The notes below the pieces were generated by a model, which was given only the letters and a program-made list of their open reading frames with translations, ran no database searches and was not told the origin of the DNA. Below, piece after piece: positions 7,132 through 13,352 of a stretch of DNA of 27,957 nucleotides (positions are counted from its first letter, which is position 1; each line of letters starts with the position of its first letter). Source of the DNA: a virus; IMG/VR virus record IMGVR_UViG_3300038967_000018, positions 1 to 27,957 of that record. One strand, given 5' to 3'. The translations under genes and the position numbers were made by a program.

Positions 7132-7187
7132 CGTTCATGGCATACGAAGCCCACAACTGACCGATTTCGAGCTGTGAAAGAGACGGG

Positions 7188-7290
7188 CACCGGAAGCCCC
7201 ACCTGATCATCAGGCTTCCAATTCCAAAGTATGGTGTTAGCGTCTTGACCGATTACTGTCCCTACTGCCACTACCCCCTCGCCGAAGTTG
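7188..7290 (+). repeat. Right copy of the zinc-ribbon segment
   Basis: Counterpart of 5728-5800. Unlike the left copy it keeps an open frame through to the zinc-ribbon stop at 7341-7343. Confidence 0.55.
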
Positions 7291-7343
7291 AGGCAGCCGA
7301 CGGCACGATCACGAAGAAATGCAATTGGTGCATGCAGATCTAG
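7245..7343 (+). CDS. Small zinc-ribbon protein or 3' half of a split gene
   Basis: From TTG 7245 this encodes 32 residues with two zinc knuckles, 'YCPYC' and 'KCNWC', 19 residues apart: a minimal treble-clef or zinc-ribbon unit. The same frame is open back to 7161, so the protein may be longer, and the similar segment at 5728-5800 suggests the original gene started at 5646 and had about 80 residues. Either translation from TTG (GGTG lies about 10 bases upstream) or pseudogene status is possible. A zinc ribbon could bind nucleic acid or protein; its role is unknown. Confidence 0.5.
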   Translation: MTDYCPYCHYPLAEVEAADGTITKKCNWCMQI

Positions 7344-7363
7344 GCCAGGATTCGAGAGGCGTG

Positions 7364-7462
7364 ATGTTTTGGTGGGTTGCGGCTAAGGTGCGTCAGTCCG
7401 CAATCAAATCAAGACGCACTACCACGCCCGAATATTCCTGGTCTAATCTGAAGCAGATCTAG
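7364..7462 (+). CDS. Possible 32-residue protein
   Basis: ATG 7364 follows GAGAGGCGTG closely and the frame runs to TAG 7460-7462. The peptide starts 'MFWWVAAKVRQ' and ends 'NLKQI'. Its last ten bases, GCAGATCTAG, are identical to the end of the zinc-ribbon gene (7334-7343). It coincides with an inverted-repeat element at 7367-7476, so it could be chance reading of a structured region. No family is recognised. Confidence 0.3.
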   Translation: MFWWVAAKVRQSAIKSRRTTTPEYSWSNLKQI

Positions 7463-7476
7463 TAATCCCACCAAAA
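7367..7476. other. Inverted repeat enclosing two smaller hairpins
   Basis: TTTTGGTGGG (7367-7376) pairs perfectly with CCCACCAAAA (7467-7476). Inside lie GTGCGTC/GACGCAC (7388-7394 with 7413-7419) and a small hairpin, ATCTG-AAG-CAGAT (7446-7458), which can extend past a bulge by three pairs. Together they could fold as a three-way junction. The element sits between convergent genes, so it may be a bidirectional terminator or a structured RNA. Confidence 0.4.
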
Positions 7477-7478
7477 AA

Positions 7479-7517
7479 GCACGGCGTCGAGGCGCGTTCG
7501 TCTATGAAGCGCCGTGC
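7479..7517. other. 8-bp perfect hairpin next to the junction
   Basis: GCACGGCG (7479-7486) pairs with CGCCGTGC (7510-7517) around a 23-base loop, starting two bases after the previous element. It overlaps the end of the small minus-strand frame at 7502-7639. It may terminate transcripts coming from the minus-strand surface gene. Confidence 0.4.
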
Positions 7518-7639
7518 GTCTCTATCATTTCTGATATAGATCTGATATACGCTCGCAGATTTCGGTCCCCAATCTTCGACATTTGGACGTAGTCCAAGCA
7601 CGGGTTATGATAGTTCCACGCATCATCCATACGTCTCAT
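7502..7639 (-). CDS. Possible 45-residue protein, unknown
   Basis: The minus-strand frame from ATG 7639 to TAG encodes a plausible folded peptide ('MRRMDDAWNYHNPCLDY...', then a helix with 'LRAYIRSISEMIE'). I do not recognise it. No ribosome site is visible, but CTATAG lies roughly 28-33 bases before the ATG, the spacing expected for a leaderless archaeal transcript. It lies 63 bases beyond the stop of the DNRLRE gene on the same strand and could be co-transcribed with it. Confidence 0.4.
   Translation of the reverse strand: MRRMDDAWNYHNPCLDYVQMSKIGDRNLRAYIRSISEMIETHGAS
7530..7549. repeat. Direct repeat TCTGATATA with 11-base period
   Basis: TCTGATATA occurs at 7530-7538 and 7541-7549. An 11-base offset places both copies on the same face of the helix, as in tandem operator half-sites. 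It falls inside the small minus-strand frame, so the regulatory reading is weak. Confidence 0.3.
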
Positions 7640-7702
7640 GCAGTAGGGGGAGCCAAGATCGTTTGGCTATAGCAGATCGTATGTTAGGGTCTCGGAGGGA
7701 GT

Positions 7703-9046
7703 TCATCTTCTGCGAGTGCGCGTTCTCTTCGACAGCGAGAATACAACGGCTGCTGCGGCAATCATCGCCACGATCTCTAACATTGTCATGCTATAATCGT
7801 CCCGCCAAACTGCGTCAACCCTTTTGGGTCCATCGATGATGATCGAGCACATCGGTGCAGTTGCGGCGCAGTCTTGCGTCCAGCGATCAAAAACATGCTG
7901 AACTCCCAAAAACCCCATCACCCCCTCAGAGAACACTCTCGTAGGTTGAACTGTGGCATATGCAACTTCGCCTGCAGAGTACCAGCCTGAACCGTTCGTT
8001 GAAGCGTAAGGCGAGTAAACGTCAAGCCTATATTGAATTTGAAAGTTGGCCCGCAACGTCAAATCATTTCCAATGTCGATGTCGCGGTTCCCCGAACTAA
8101 AATTGTCGCTCCAGCCTACAAAAATGCCATTCTCTCCCTGCCCCATGGAAACAGATGCGGGAACAGCAATATGGTGAACGCCCCATGGCACTGGAACCTT
8201 CAACACTCCGCTGCTATCCGATTGAAAGCTCAAGCCATCCACAGTTGCTGTAAGGTGAGGTAACGAAGTCGCAAGCGTCAGTGTCGGCTCACGGAAATAC
8301 AGGTTGAGTTCCGGCAAGAAAGTCATGTTTCCTTCCCGCGCTCTCGAGATGAACCATGCATCATTCATCGACGACGTGAAACCAGCCATCAGAGCGAAGG
8401 AACTGACACCACTCTGAATGTCCCGGGTGACATCGCTGGTCACGTTCCACCGGTACCATCGGTTAGCTCCACGAACGAGGTTTACGTCATAATGGCTCAT
8501 GTCGATCGCAGGCATATTATTCCAAGTCAACGTGTTCTCACGCCAATCGTTACTAGGAACATGATAGACTCGAACGCTCGCGTTGTAGAATCCGTTCACA
8601 AATTCAGCGAACAACCACAGAGACGCGTTCAATGGGCGAGCATGAGAGGCGACAATCGCATAAGGCAAAACGCCTGTCGTGTTAAACTTGAGGAAAGCAA
8701 TATCCTCCAGGACTGGGACAGTGGGTACGTTTTGAACGATCACCACGAGAGGCGTGGTAACGAAATTCGGATTAACTATCGTTGGGGCGGGCATGGATAG
8801 CATATTCCGTGAAGGCAATGATCTATCTGCGAATACTGCATCGCTCGGGAAAATTGCGCATCCGAGGATTCCAGGCGACTGCTGGATGCAACTCCCTAAG
8901 TTGCCCCCCAATTCGTGGTCCTGAGTTTCGACTGGGTGCCAAACGTATTGGTAGTCGTAGCTTCTCCCAGCGGCAAAATAATTAGCCTGTGAAACCACAA
9001 CTAGAAGAAGTAGCGAGACTAACACAATCCTGACGGCAATCAACAT
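7703..9046 (-). CDS. Exported DNRLRE/CBM96-type surface protein, membrane-anchored
   Basis: The 447-aa protein starts with a signal peptide (residues 1-22). Residues about 110-252 form a DNRLRE-type (CBM96-like) beta-sandwich with its hallmark order: 'AFLKFN', 'VRVYHV', 'WRENTLTWNNMP' (168-179), 'WYRWNVTSDV' (197-206), 'FISRAREGN' and a closing 'PELNLYF'. Two repeat-like beta domains follow (about 258-330 and 335-418, the second with two cysteines and 'FDRWTQDC'). A membrane helix and a TRTRRR end come last. Such domains are found in extracellular adhesive and carbohydrate-binding proteins; the ligand is unknown. Many NxS/T sites suggest glycosylation. It opposes the virion genes and is probably accessory cargo displayed on infected cells. 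ATG 9046 has a weak ribosome site; GTATATG at 9108-9114 may be its TATA box. Confidence 0.75.
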   Translation of the reverse strand: MLIAVRIVLVSLLLLVVVSQANYFAAGRSYDYQYVWHPVETQDHELGGNLGSCIQQSPGILGCAIFPSDAVFADRSLPSRNMLSMPAPTIVNPNFVTTPLVVIVQNVPTVPVLEDIAFLKFNTTGVLPYAIVASHARPLNASLWLFAEFVNGFYNASVRVYHVPSNDWRENTLTWNNMPAIDMSHYDVNLVRGANRWYRWNVTSDVTRDIQSGVSSFALMAGFTSSMNDAWFISRAREGNMTFLPELNLYFREPTLTLATSLPHLTATVDGLSFQSDSSGVLKVPVPWGVHHIAVPASVSMGQGENGIFVGWSDNFSSGNRDIDIGNDLTLRANFQIQYRLDVYSPYASTNGSGWYSAGEVAYATVQPTRVFSEGVMGFLGVQHVFDRWTQDCAATAPMCSIIIDGPKRVDAVWRDDYSMTMLEIVAMIAAAAVVFSLSKRTRTRRR

Positions 9047-9145
9047 TATAGGGCCTGCTCATTTGTGAGTAGATTTGCGTTGTAGGTTGCGTTGTGTTGA
9101 TCGCGGTGTATATGCGTAGTGTTCGTAGTGTCCCAGGGAAAACCC

Positions 9146-9165
9146 ATGCAAATCATGCATTGCAT
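9146..9165. promoter_or_regulatory. Palindrome ATGCAA-N8-TTGCAT, possible operator
   Basis: Perfect 6-base half-sites surround an 8-base centre that itself contains ATGCA. It lies between the minus-strand surface gene (start 9046) and the plus-strand small gene (start 9189), the place for a shared operator. Apart from this, 9047-9188 shows only the TATA-like GTATATG at 9108-9114. Confidence 0.35.
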
Positions 9166-9188
9166 CTTAATGAGAACAAGCTATCGAT

Positions 9189-9335
9189 GTGCTTGAGCTT
9201 TTCTTGGCCGTTGTGGCCATTGCGTTAGAACATCGGAAGAGAGATCAACGTCTTTTCATCCCTGTGCCTTCAGAAGAAGAAGCTGCACGCGTTAGAATGC
9301 GTGATACCGTCACGAAACTTAATCATCCCTCATAG
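9189..9335 (+). CDS. Small single-pass membrane protein, 48 aa
   Basis: From GTG 9189 the frame encodes 'MLELFLAVVAIALEHRKRDQ' and then a polar helical tail ending 'KLNHPS'; TAG is at 9333-9335. The N-terminal helix (about residues 2-13) followed by HRKR would give a membrane anchor with a cytoplasmic tail. Codon choice (GCC, GTG, GCG in the helix) looks like coding DNA. The ribosome site is poor, so the start is uncertain. No family is recognised; small membrane proteins near virion genes can be lysis or exclusion factors, but nothing here shows that. Confidence 0.5.
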   Translation: MLELFLAVVAIALEHRKRDQRLFIPVPSEEEAARVRMRDTVTKLNHPS

Positions 9336-9364
9336 TTGCAGATTTTGATCCCGTTCTCTGCAAC
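9335..9364 (+). other. Hairpin GTTGCAGA / TCTGCAAC
   Basis: Eight perfect pairs (9335-9342 with 9357-9364) surround a 14-base loop. It begins at the stop of the 48-aa gene and precedes the two motif hairpins, so it could end that transcript or form the first arm of a structured leader. Confidence 0.5.
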
Positions 9365-9371
9365 AAGCGTG

Positions 9372-9410
9372 GAAAGGGAAGCCTAACACGGGATAGGCTA
9401 ATCCCCTTTC
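9372..9410 (+). ncRNA. Structured leader motif, copy 1
   Basis: Seven outer pairs (GAAAGGG 9372-9378 with CCCTTTC 9404-9410) enclose an asymmetric internal loop (single A on the left, AATC on the right). Six inner pairs (AGCCTA 9380-9385 with TAGGCT 9394-9399) carry the loop ACACGGGA. Copy 2 at 9439-9476 has the same plan with different paired bases, which is covariation and supports a conserved RNA fold. Confidence 0.65.
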
Positions 9411-9438
9411 ATTAGCTCCGTCCGCTACGAGAAGCTTG

Positions 9439-9476
9439 CAGGGAGAAGCGCAACACGGAACGCGCTAAACTCCCTG
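9439..9476 (+). ncRNA. Structured leader motif, copy 2
   Basis: Seven outer pairs (CAGGGAG 9439-9445 with CTCCCTG 9470-9476), a single A on the left against AAA on the right, five inner pairs (AGCGC 9447-9451 with GCGCT 9462-9466) and the loop AACACGGAAC. It ends eight bases before the GGTGAT ribosome site of the head protease gene, so folding could affect translation of the head operon. Confidence 0.65.
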
Positions 9477-9498
9477 GTATTCCTGGTGATATGTGTTG

Positions 9499-11148
9499 AT
9501 GAGTGTAGAGGATATCAAAGCAGTGAACTTGCCGGAGATCGCTAAGTTCCCTGACCGCGAAAGTTGCGTAGCCGCGCACGTGAAAGAGGGCCTCAGCGAA
9601 GCGGCAACTAAGAAAATTTGCGGCCACTTCCCAAGCAAGCAAAGCCTGCGGAAGGTCTCCTTCGCCTACCAGGCCACCTTTGAACCGTACGAGGAACAGG
9701 GCAAACACCTGGCCAAGATCCACGTCATAGACCTAGCCCCGAACCTCAACAAGTGGCAGGTCACGCCTGCCGCTCGAGCGAAGGCCCTCAAGACCCTCCT
9801 AGACAGCCCACTCCTGGGGCCACCGCCTGAAGGTGAGAAAGGGAACGTGATTGGAGGCCCACCGGGATCCCCACATGAGGGTTTATGGTCCCCTGTTGGC
9901 CACTTCGTAGACTTCGAATCGAACCACGTCACCCACGGCATCGCCGAAATCACCAAGGACTATGCTTGGGAGAAAATCAAGAACGGCGAATGGAGCGCAG
10001 TCAGCCCCTCGGTCCTGGCGTTCCTTGAACACCAGGAAGGCGACGTCGCGGTTGTGGATGATTTCAATTTTGAACACGTACTCTTCGTTGACAAAGGCGC
10101 CTACCCGGAAGCAGGCGTAGAATCGACCTACGACGCGGGATTCTACCAAGCCCTGGCCACCGCCGCGGAGAAGCAGGCGTTTTCGATCACTGACCAAGAC
10201 CTGTCGGTTATGGAGAAGGCGGTGCAGAGTGCCCGCGGCATCCTAACTGCGCTCGAGGAACGCCTCGAGATTATACTCGGCGGCAAGCCTGACGCTGAAC
10301 CGCCCGTTCAGCCTTTGCCGCTTTCTTCTCACAACCGCGTGAGTGATGGAGAGATGAGTCCTGTGAGGCCTAGTCCAAGCCCTAACCAGACGCAAGGCCT
10401 CGAGAACAAACTGGGCCAGAAAATGGAGGGTGGTAACGAAATGAAAACCACTCAAGCATCCTTCGGAGACGCTTCCTTCCCGGATGAATGCTTCGCCTAC
10501 GTCCCACCTGAAGCCAAAGGCCAAGATGGGAAAAAGAGCCTCAGGTCCTTGCCGTACAAGAACTCGGATGGTTCCGTAGATGAGGGACATTTGCGTAACG
10601 CATTGGCCCGATTCAACCAGACCGACATCCCGTCGGCAGGGAAAGCGGGGGTTCTTTCGAAGCTGTGTAGTGCAGCGAAGAAGGCGGGAATTGATTCCGA
10701 CTTCTGCAAGGAACACTCCGAGGAGATGCATCAATCAAAGGAGGAACAAACATTGGATAATGAATTACAAGCAAAGGTCACAACCCTCGAAGCAGCAAAC
10801 GTCGCACTCAAAACAGAGAACGAATCGCTCAAGGCCTACAAGGCTGAGGTCGAAAAGAAGCAGCGCATGGCCAAGGTTCAATCCATAGTGGACCTGAAAA
10901 CCCACTGCGGCATGTTGGACCCAAAGGACCACGCCCAAGCCTACGTGGACTTGGAGAAGCTATCAGCTGATGCACTCGACGCAATCGAGAAAGAACTGAC
11001 AGCTGTCCGAGCACGTTTCGACTCGATGCCTTCTGGCCCAAAGGCGAAACACACGGCTGAAGAAGCATACAACACCGTCGAAGACATCAGGCAAGCAATG
11101 TTCGGCTATCGCCGAGACGAGAAAGGCCAGATCATAGGAGGTAACTAG
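9499..11148 (+). CDS. Prohead protease fused to scaffold
   Basis: The 549-aa protein appears to join the head maturation protease to the scaffold. Residues about 45-215 look like a phage prohead protease ('AWEKIKNGEWSAVSPSV' at about 157-172, with Ser169 or Ser171 as candidate nucleophile and several upstream histidines). Next come a Pro/Ser-rich linker (about 260-310), a 'FPDECFAYVPPEAK' to 'KKAGID' module (about 326-405) often found beside such proteases, and a coiled coil (about 419-458). ATG 9499 is chosen because GGTGAT (9485-9490) lies eight bases upstream; GTG 9493 and TTG 9496 are in frame but too close to it. It is followed by the decoration and major capsid genes, the standard order. 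Confidence 0.8.
   Translation: MSVEDIKAVNLPEIAKFPDRESCVAAHVKEGLSEAATKKICGHFPSKQSLRKVSFAYQATFEPYEEQGKHLAKIHVIDLAPNLNKWQVTPAARAKALKTLLDSPLLGPPPEGEKGNVIGGPPGSPHEGLWSPVGHFVDFESNHVTHGIAEITKDYAWEKIKNGEWSAVSPSVLAFLEHQEGDVAVVDDFNFEHVLFVDKGAYPEAGVESTYDAGFYQALATAAEKQAFSITDQDLSVMEKAVQSARGILTALEERLEIILGGKPDAEPPVQPLPLSSHNRVSDGEMSPVRPSPSPNQTQGLENKLGQKMEGGNEMKTTQASFGDASFPDECFAYVPPEAKGQDGKKSLRSLPYKNSDGSVDEGHLRNALARFNQTDIPSAGKAGVLSKLCSAAKKAGIDSDFCKEHSEEMHQSKEEQTLDNELQAKVTTLEAANVALKTENESLKAYKAEVEKKQRMAKVQSIVDLKTHCGMLDPKDHAQAYVDLEKLSADALDAIEKELTAVRARFDSMPSGPKAKHTAEEAYNTVEDIRQAMFGYRRDEKGQIIGGN
10441..11148 (+). CDS. Probable nested scaffold from an internal start
   Basis: An in-frame ATG at 10441 is preceded by GGAGGGTGG (10425-10433) seven bases upstream, one of the best ribosome sites in the window. 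It lies exactly between the protease-and-linker part and the C-terminal part. The 235-aa product would hold the 'FPDECFAYV' module and the coiled coil, i.e. scaffold without protease. Lambda-like phages make scaffold this way inside the protease gene. Inferred from the site and the domain boundary. Confidence 0.5.
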   Translation: MKTTQASFGDASFPDECFAYVPPEAKGQDGKKSLRSLPYKNSDGSVDEGHLRNALARFNQTDIPSAGKAGVLSKLCSAAKKAGIDSDFCKEHSEEMHQSKEEQTLDNELQAKVTTLEAANVALKTENESLKAYKAEVEKKQRMAKVQSIVDLKTHCGMLDPKDHAQAYVDLEKLSADALDAIEKELTAVRARFDSMPSGPKAKHTAEEAYNTVEDIRQAMFGYRRDEKGQIIGGN

Positions 11149-11150
11149 TC

Positions 11151-11579
11151 ATGCCATCAGCAGGTGACATTGACATGGTACACGCCTTCTTCTTCTTGCC
11201 AGTCACCAAGAACGCCACGGCAACCATCACGAAAGGCCAAATCATCAGCCTCAAAGACGGCCGGCCCTGGCAGGCTGGCGACAAGGGACCATTCGGCGTA
11301 GCCAACCAAGGCGTAGCCAGCGGCGCGGACATGAAAGGCAAAATTGTCATTGACGGCATCGTCTACGTGGCTGCGGCGGGTGCAATAGTGCAGTTCGCCC
11401 CAGTTGTACCCAGCACAGTAGCCTACGTCACCACAGCCTCAACCCTAGCGTTGGGCACAGGCGCATCAGGTGGCACCGGCATGACCGGCTCACTGATGCC
11501 AGGCGGAATGATTCTCGGCATGGGATTCGATGCAACAACGAACCCTGGCGATCTCCTCCGTGTGAAACTGAAGAATTAG
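11151..11579 (+). CDS. Head decoration/stabilisation protein
   Basis: This 142-aa Gly/Ala/Thr/Val-rich beta protein has no signal peptide or helix-rich region. Its sequence moves through short strands ('ATITKGQIISLKDG', 'GKIVIDGIVYVAAAGAIVQF', 'PGDLLRVKLKN') in the manner of DUF2190-like capsid decoration proteins that cement the shell. The place between protease/scaffold and the major capsid gene is the normal place for such a protein. It starts two bases after the protease stop. The family name is tentative; the decoration role is inferred from order and composition. Confidence 0.6.
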   Translation: MPSAGDIDMVHAFFFLPVTKNATATITKGQIISLKDGRPWQAGDKGPFGVANQGVASGADMKGKIVIDGIVYVAAAGAIVQFAPVVPSTVAYVTTASTLALGTGASGGTGMTGSLMPGGMILGMGFDATTNPGDLLRVKLKN

Positions 11580-11591
11580 GAGAGATGAAAC

Positions 11592-12578
11592 TTGGACATA
11601 CTTGAAGGTGGATTGAAAGGAGAACTTCAGGCTCGTGCTTGGTTCGACCCAGCCAGCAACAACATTTACCAGGGTAAAGTCAGCGACACCGGCCGCGTAA
11701 TCTTCAATGCCCGAAACGTGAAACAGGCTGCATTACCCAGCATCACGGACATCAGCGCAGTCAACATCGCTATACTACTCCAGGAAATCCTAGGCCTCGA
11801 AAGGCCAGTCTACAACCTACGCAACGCAACTCGCATCATCCCGATGAATGCGCTCAAGGCCACGATTCCAATATTCACCAAGCCCACAGCGTCAGAGAAG
11901 GTTCCAGCGCTAACCGAGGCATCACTAGAATCCGCCGGATGGAGCAGCATAACCTTCCAGCTCTGGAAGAACGTTGCCCACATAGTCATGCCAGACGAAA
12001 TTGAGAAGATGGCTAACGTAGACATCTTTGGAACTCAAACCCGAGACGCCGCAGGCGCATTAGCAGCCAGCGAGAACAGCCAGATCAGCGCAGCCTTCGC
12101 CGCAGCAGGTGGAGCACAGCCTGCCGCGAGTGGACTCTGGTCCGCAATATCTAGCGGAGGCAACAGCACATACAACCCATACACGGACATTATCAGCGCC
12201 ATGACTACGATTGCAACCGCCGGCTACAGGCCGACCTCAGTAGTGATGCACCCAACCGGATGGGCGCCTTTCTTCGGCAACAGTTACGTGAAAGGCCTAA
12301 TGGCTGGAGCCGCGTACCCAGACCTCTCGCAGGGCGGTGGATTTCCACTCCCCGGCCTACCGGGAGTAACAGGGTTCAGCGACTTCTTCATAACCCCAAC
12401 GACCAGCTGCTACGTGTTGGACCCAGCAGCCGCAATAATTTTGGGTTCAGGCCCGACTGAAGCGGCACGCTATCGCAATGAAGCTGCAGGCTACGACGCA
12501 TTCATCATGCGCCAGTGGCTGCAACCACTGACCGGCGTCACGACTGCGATCGAAGAAATCACCAACGTACACGCATAA
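11592..12578 (+). CDS. Major capsid protein, HK97 fold
   Basis: The 328-aa protein forms the icosahedral shell. It has an N-terminal arm, a region 'NATRIIPMNALKATIPIF' typical of the first strands of HK97-fold capsid proteins, a helical spine region with many Ala residues (about 140-175), the P-domain/A-domain 'YRPTSVVMHPTGWAPFF' and a C-terminal strand with 'AFIMRQWLQPL'. Length and order fit. The start is TTG 11592, with GGAGAG about nine bases upstream. No long N-terminal delta domain is present, consistent with a separate scaffold supplied by the protease gene. Two hairpins follow the gene. Confidence 0.82.
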   Translation: MDILEGGLKGELQARAWFDPASNNIYQGKVSDTGRVIFNARNVKQAALPSITDISAVNIAILLQEILGLERPVYNLRNATRIIPMNALKATIPIFTKPTASEKVPALTEASLESAGWSSITFQLWKNVAHIVMPDEIEKMANVDIFGTQTRDAAGALAASENSQISAAFAAAGGAQPAASGLWSAISSGGNSTYNPYTDIISAMTTIATAGYRPTSVVMHPTGWAPFFGNSYVKGLMAGAAYPDLSQGGGFPLPGLPGVTGFSDFFITPTTSCYVLDPAAAIILGSGPTEAARYRNEAAGYDAFIMRQWLQPLTGVTTAIEEITNVHA

Positions 12579-12606
12579 GCAAACCAGAAGAATTCTCTAA
12601 CGGTTG

Positions 12607-12660
12607 CCCGTCACCCATGACGGGAATGAATTTCTTACCTCACTCTTTCCCCCGTGAGGT
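12607..12660 (+). terminator. Two hairpins after the capsid gene
   Basis: CCCGTCA (12607-12613) pairs with TGACGGG (12618-12624) over a CCCA loop, and ACCTCAC (12637-12643) with GTGAGGT (12654-12660) over ten bases. They lie in the 131-base gap between capsid and neck genes and could end, pause or stabilise the capsid transcript. A poly-T run is absent, so read-through is likely. Confidence 0.45.
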
Positions 12661-12709
12661 GCCGTTCCCATTCATTGTCATGATTGTAAGATAGTAGAAG
12701 GTGGAATAC

Positions 12710-13180
12710 ATGACACCGTGGACCAACCACACCGAGGTCAAAGTCTACGCGGCCACGAAATGGAATGCTCTCAACGTGTCCGGTGGCACGGGAGGCGCGG
12801 GAGTTCAGGCCCCATTCCCTAACGAGGCCGCGTTCGACACTTTCATAGACGGCACCCTGATTCCTCGAGCGCAAAGCCACATCAACCGTTTCTGCAAACG
12901 GGATTTCGACGTGGACTTTCCAGGAGCGATTCCCCCAGCCATCCAGGACGTTGCCGCGAGAGCAGCGTCGAACATGATTCAGTACATGGTCAGCAACAAG
13001 ATGGGTCCCCTAGTCCACGAGACCATGTTCCAAATCTCAATCCCTGTTCAAGCGGTGCTTCCCAAGGACCTGCAGGACCTGCTGAATCCCTGGATCAAGC
13101 GCTATCCATACACGGCGGCCACTCCTTACCGAACCGATAAGATCGCCGACGATTGGAATGATCCAACTCCCGACCAGTGA
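12710..13180 (+). CDS. Head-tail adaptor, gp6-like
   Basis: This 156-aa protein forms the first ring under the portal. The helical body 'AFDTFIDGTLIPRAQSHINR' to 'AIQDVAARAASNMIQYMV' (about 40-105) is the typical helix bundle of HK97 gp6/SPP1 gp15-type adaptors, and the position right after the major capsid gene is standard. ATG 12710 is preferred over GTG 12701 because AAGGTGG sits at 12698-12704, five bases before the ATG. The C-terminal 30 residues are Pro-rich and polar. Confidence 0.7.
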   Translation: MTPWTNHTEVKVYAATKWNALNVSGGTGGAGVQAPFPNEAAFDTFIDGTLIPRAQSHINRFCKRDFDVDFPGAIPPAIQDVAARAASNMIQYMVSNKMGPLVHETMFQISIPVQAVLPKDLQDLLNPWIKRYPYTAATPYRTDKIADDWNDPTPDQ

Positions 13181-13352
13181 TCCCCGTTTCTGTACTGGAG
13201 AGATTTGGTGTTCTTGCTGCGGCAGAACCTACCCGACGGTTCAAGCGTACAACCAAGCCCATCCCAGGGGCGGCTTATCCCCTTCGACCAGTTTGGGCCT
13301 CACGCCCTCATCATGCGTGACGTCCTCGACGGATCCCTCTGCATGCAGATGA
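13158..13352 (+). CDS. Overlapping Cys-rich frame, uncertain
   Basis: From ATG 13158 a 64-codon frame overlaps the adaptor end and runs under the next gene in another frame. Its first 40 residues look like protein: 'WCSCCGRTYPTVQAYNQAH' resembles a zinc-finger start (CxxC, then an aromatic and H). The rest is low-quality Ser/Thr. It may be the true N-terminus of the next gene joined by a -1 shift near 13250-13275, or chance. Confidence 0.3.
   Translation: MIQLPTSDPRFCTGEIWCSCCGRTYPTVQAYNQAHPRGGLSPSTSLGLTPSSCVTSSTDPSACR

Noticed and set aside
7089-7271. N-terminal extension of the transglutaminase from 7271
   Set aside because: The extension lies upstream of a normal signal peptide, overlaps the plus-strand zinc-ribbon segment, and ATG 7088 has a better ribosome site.
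9372-9476. Guanidine-II (mini-ykkC) riboswitch
   Set aside because: Two tandem hairpins with ACGG in the loop are reminiscent, but in guanidine-II the stems close directly on the ACGR tetraloop; here the loops are 8 and 10 bases and stems have an internal loop. The downstream gene is a head protease, not a guanidine exporter or enzyme.
10243-10734. 163-codon minus-strand frame opposite the protease/scaffold gene
   Set aside because: Shadow of a well-supported gene; no recognisable domain or start signal.
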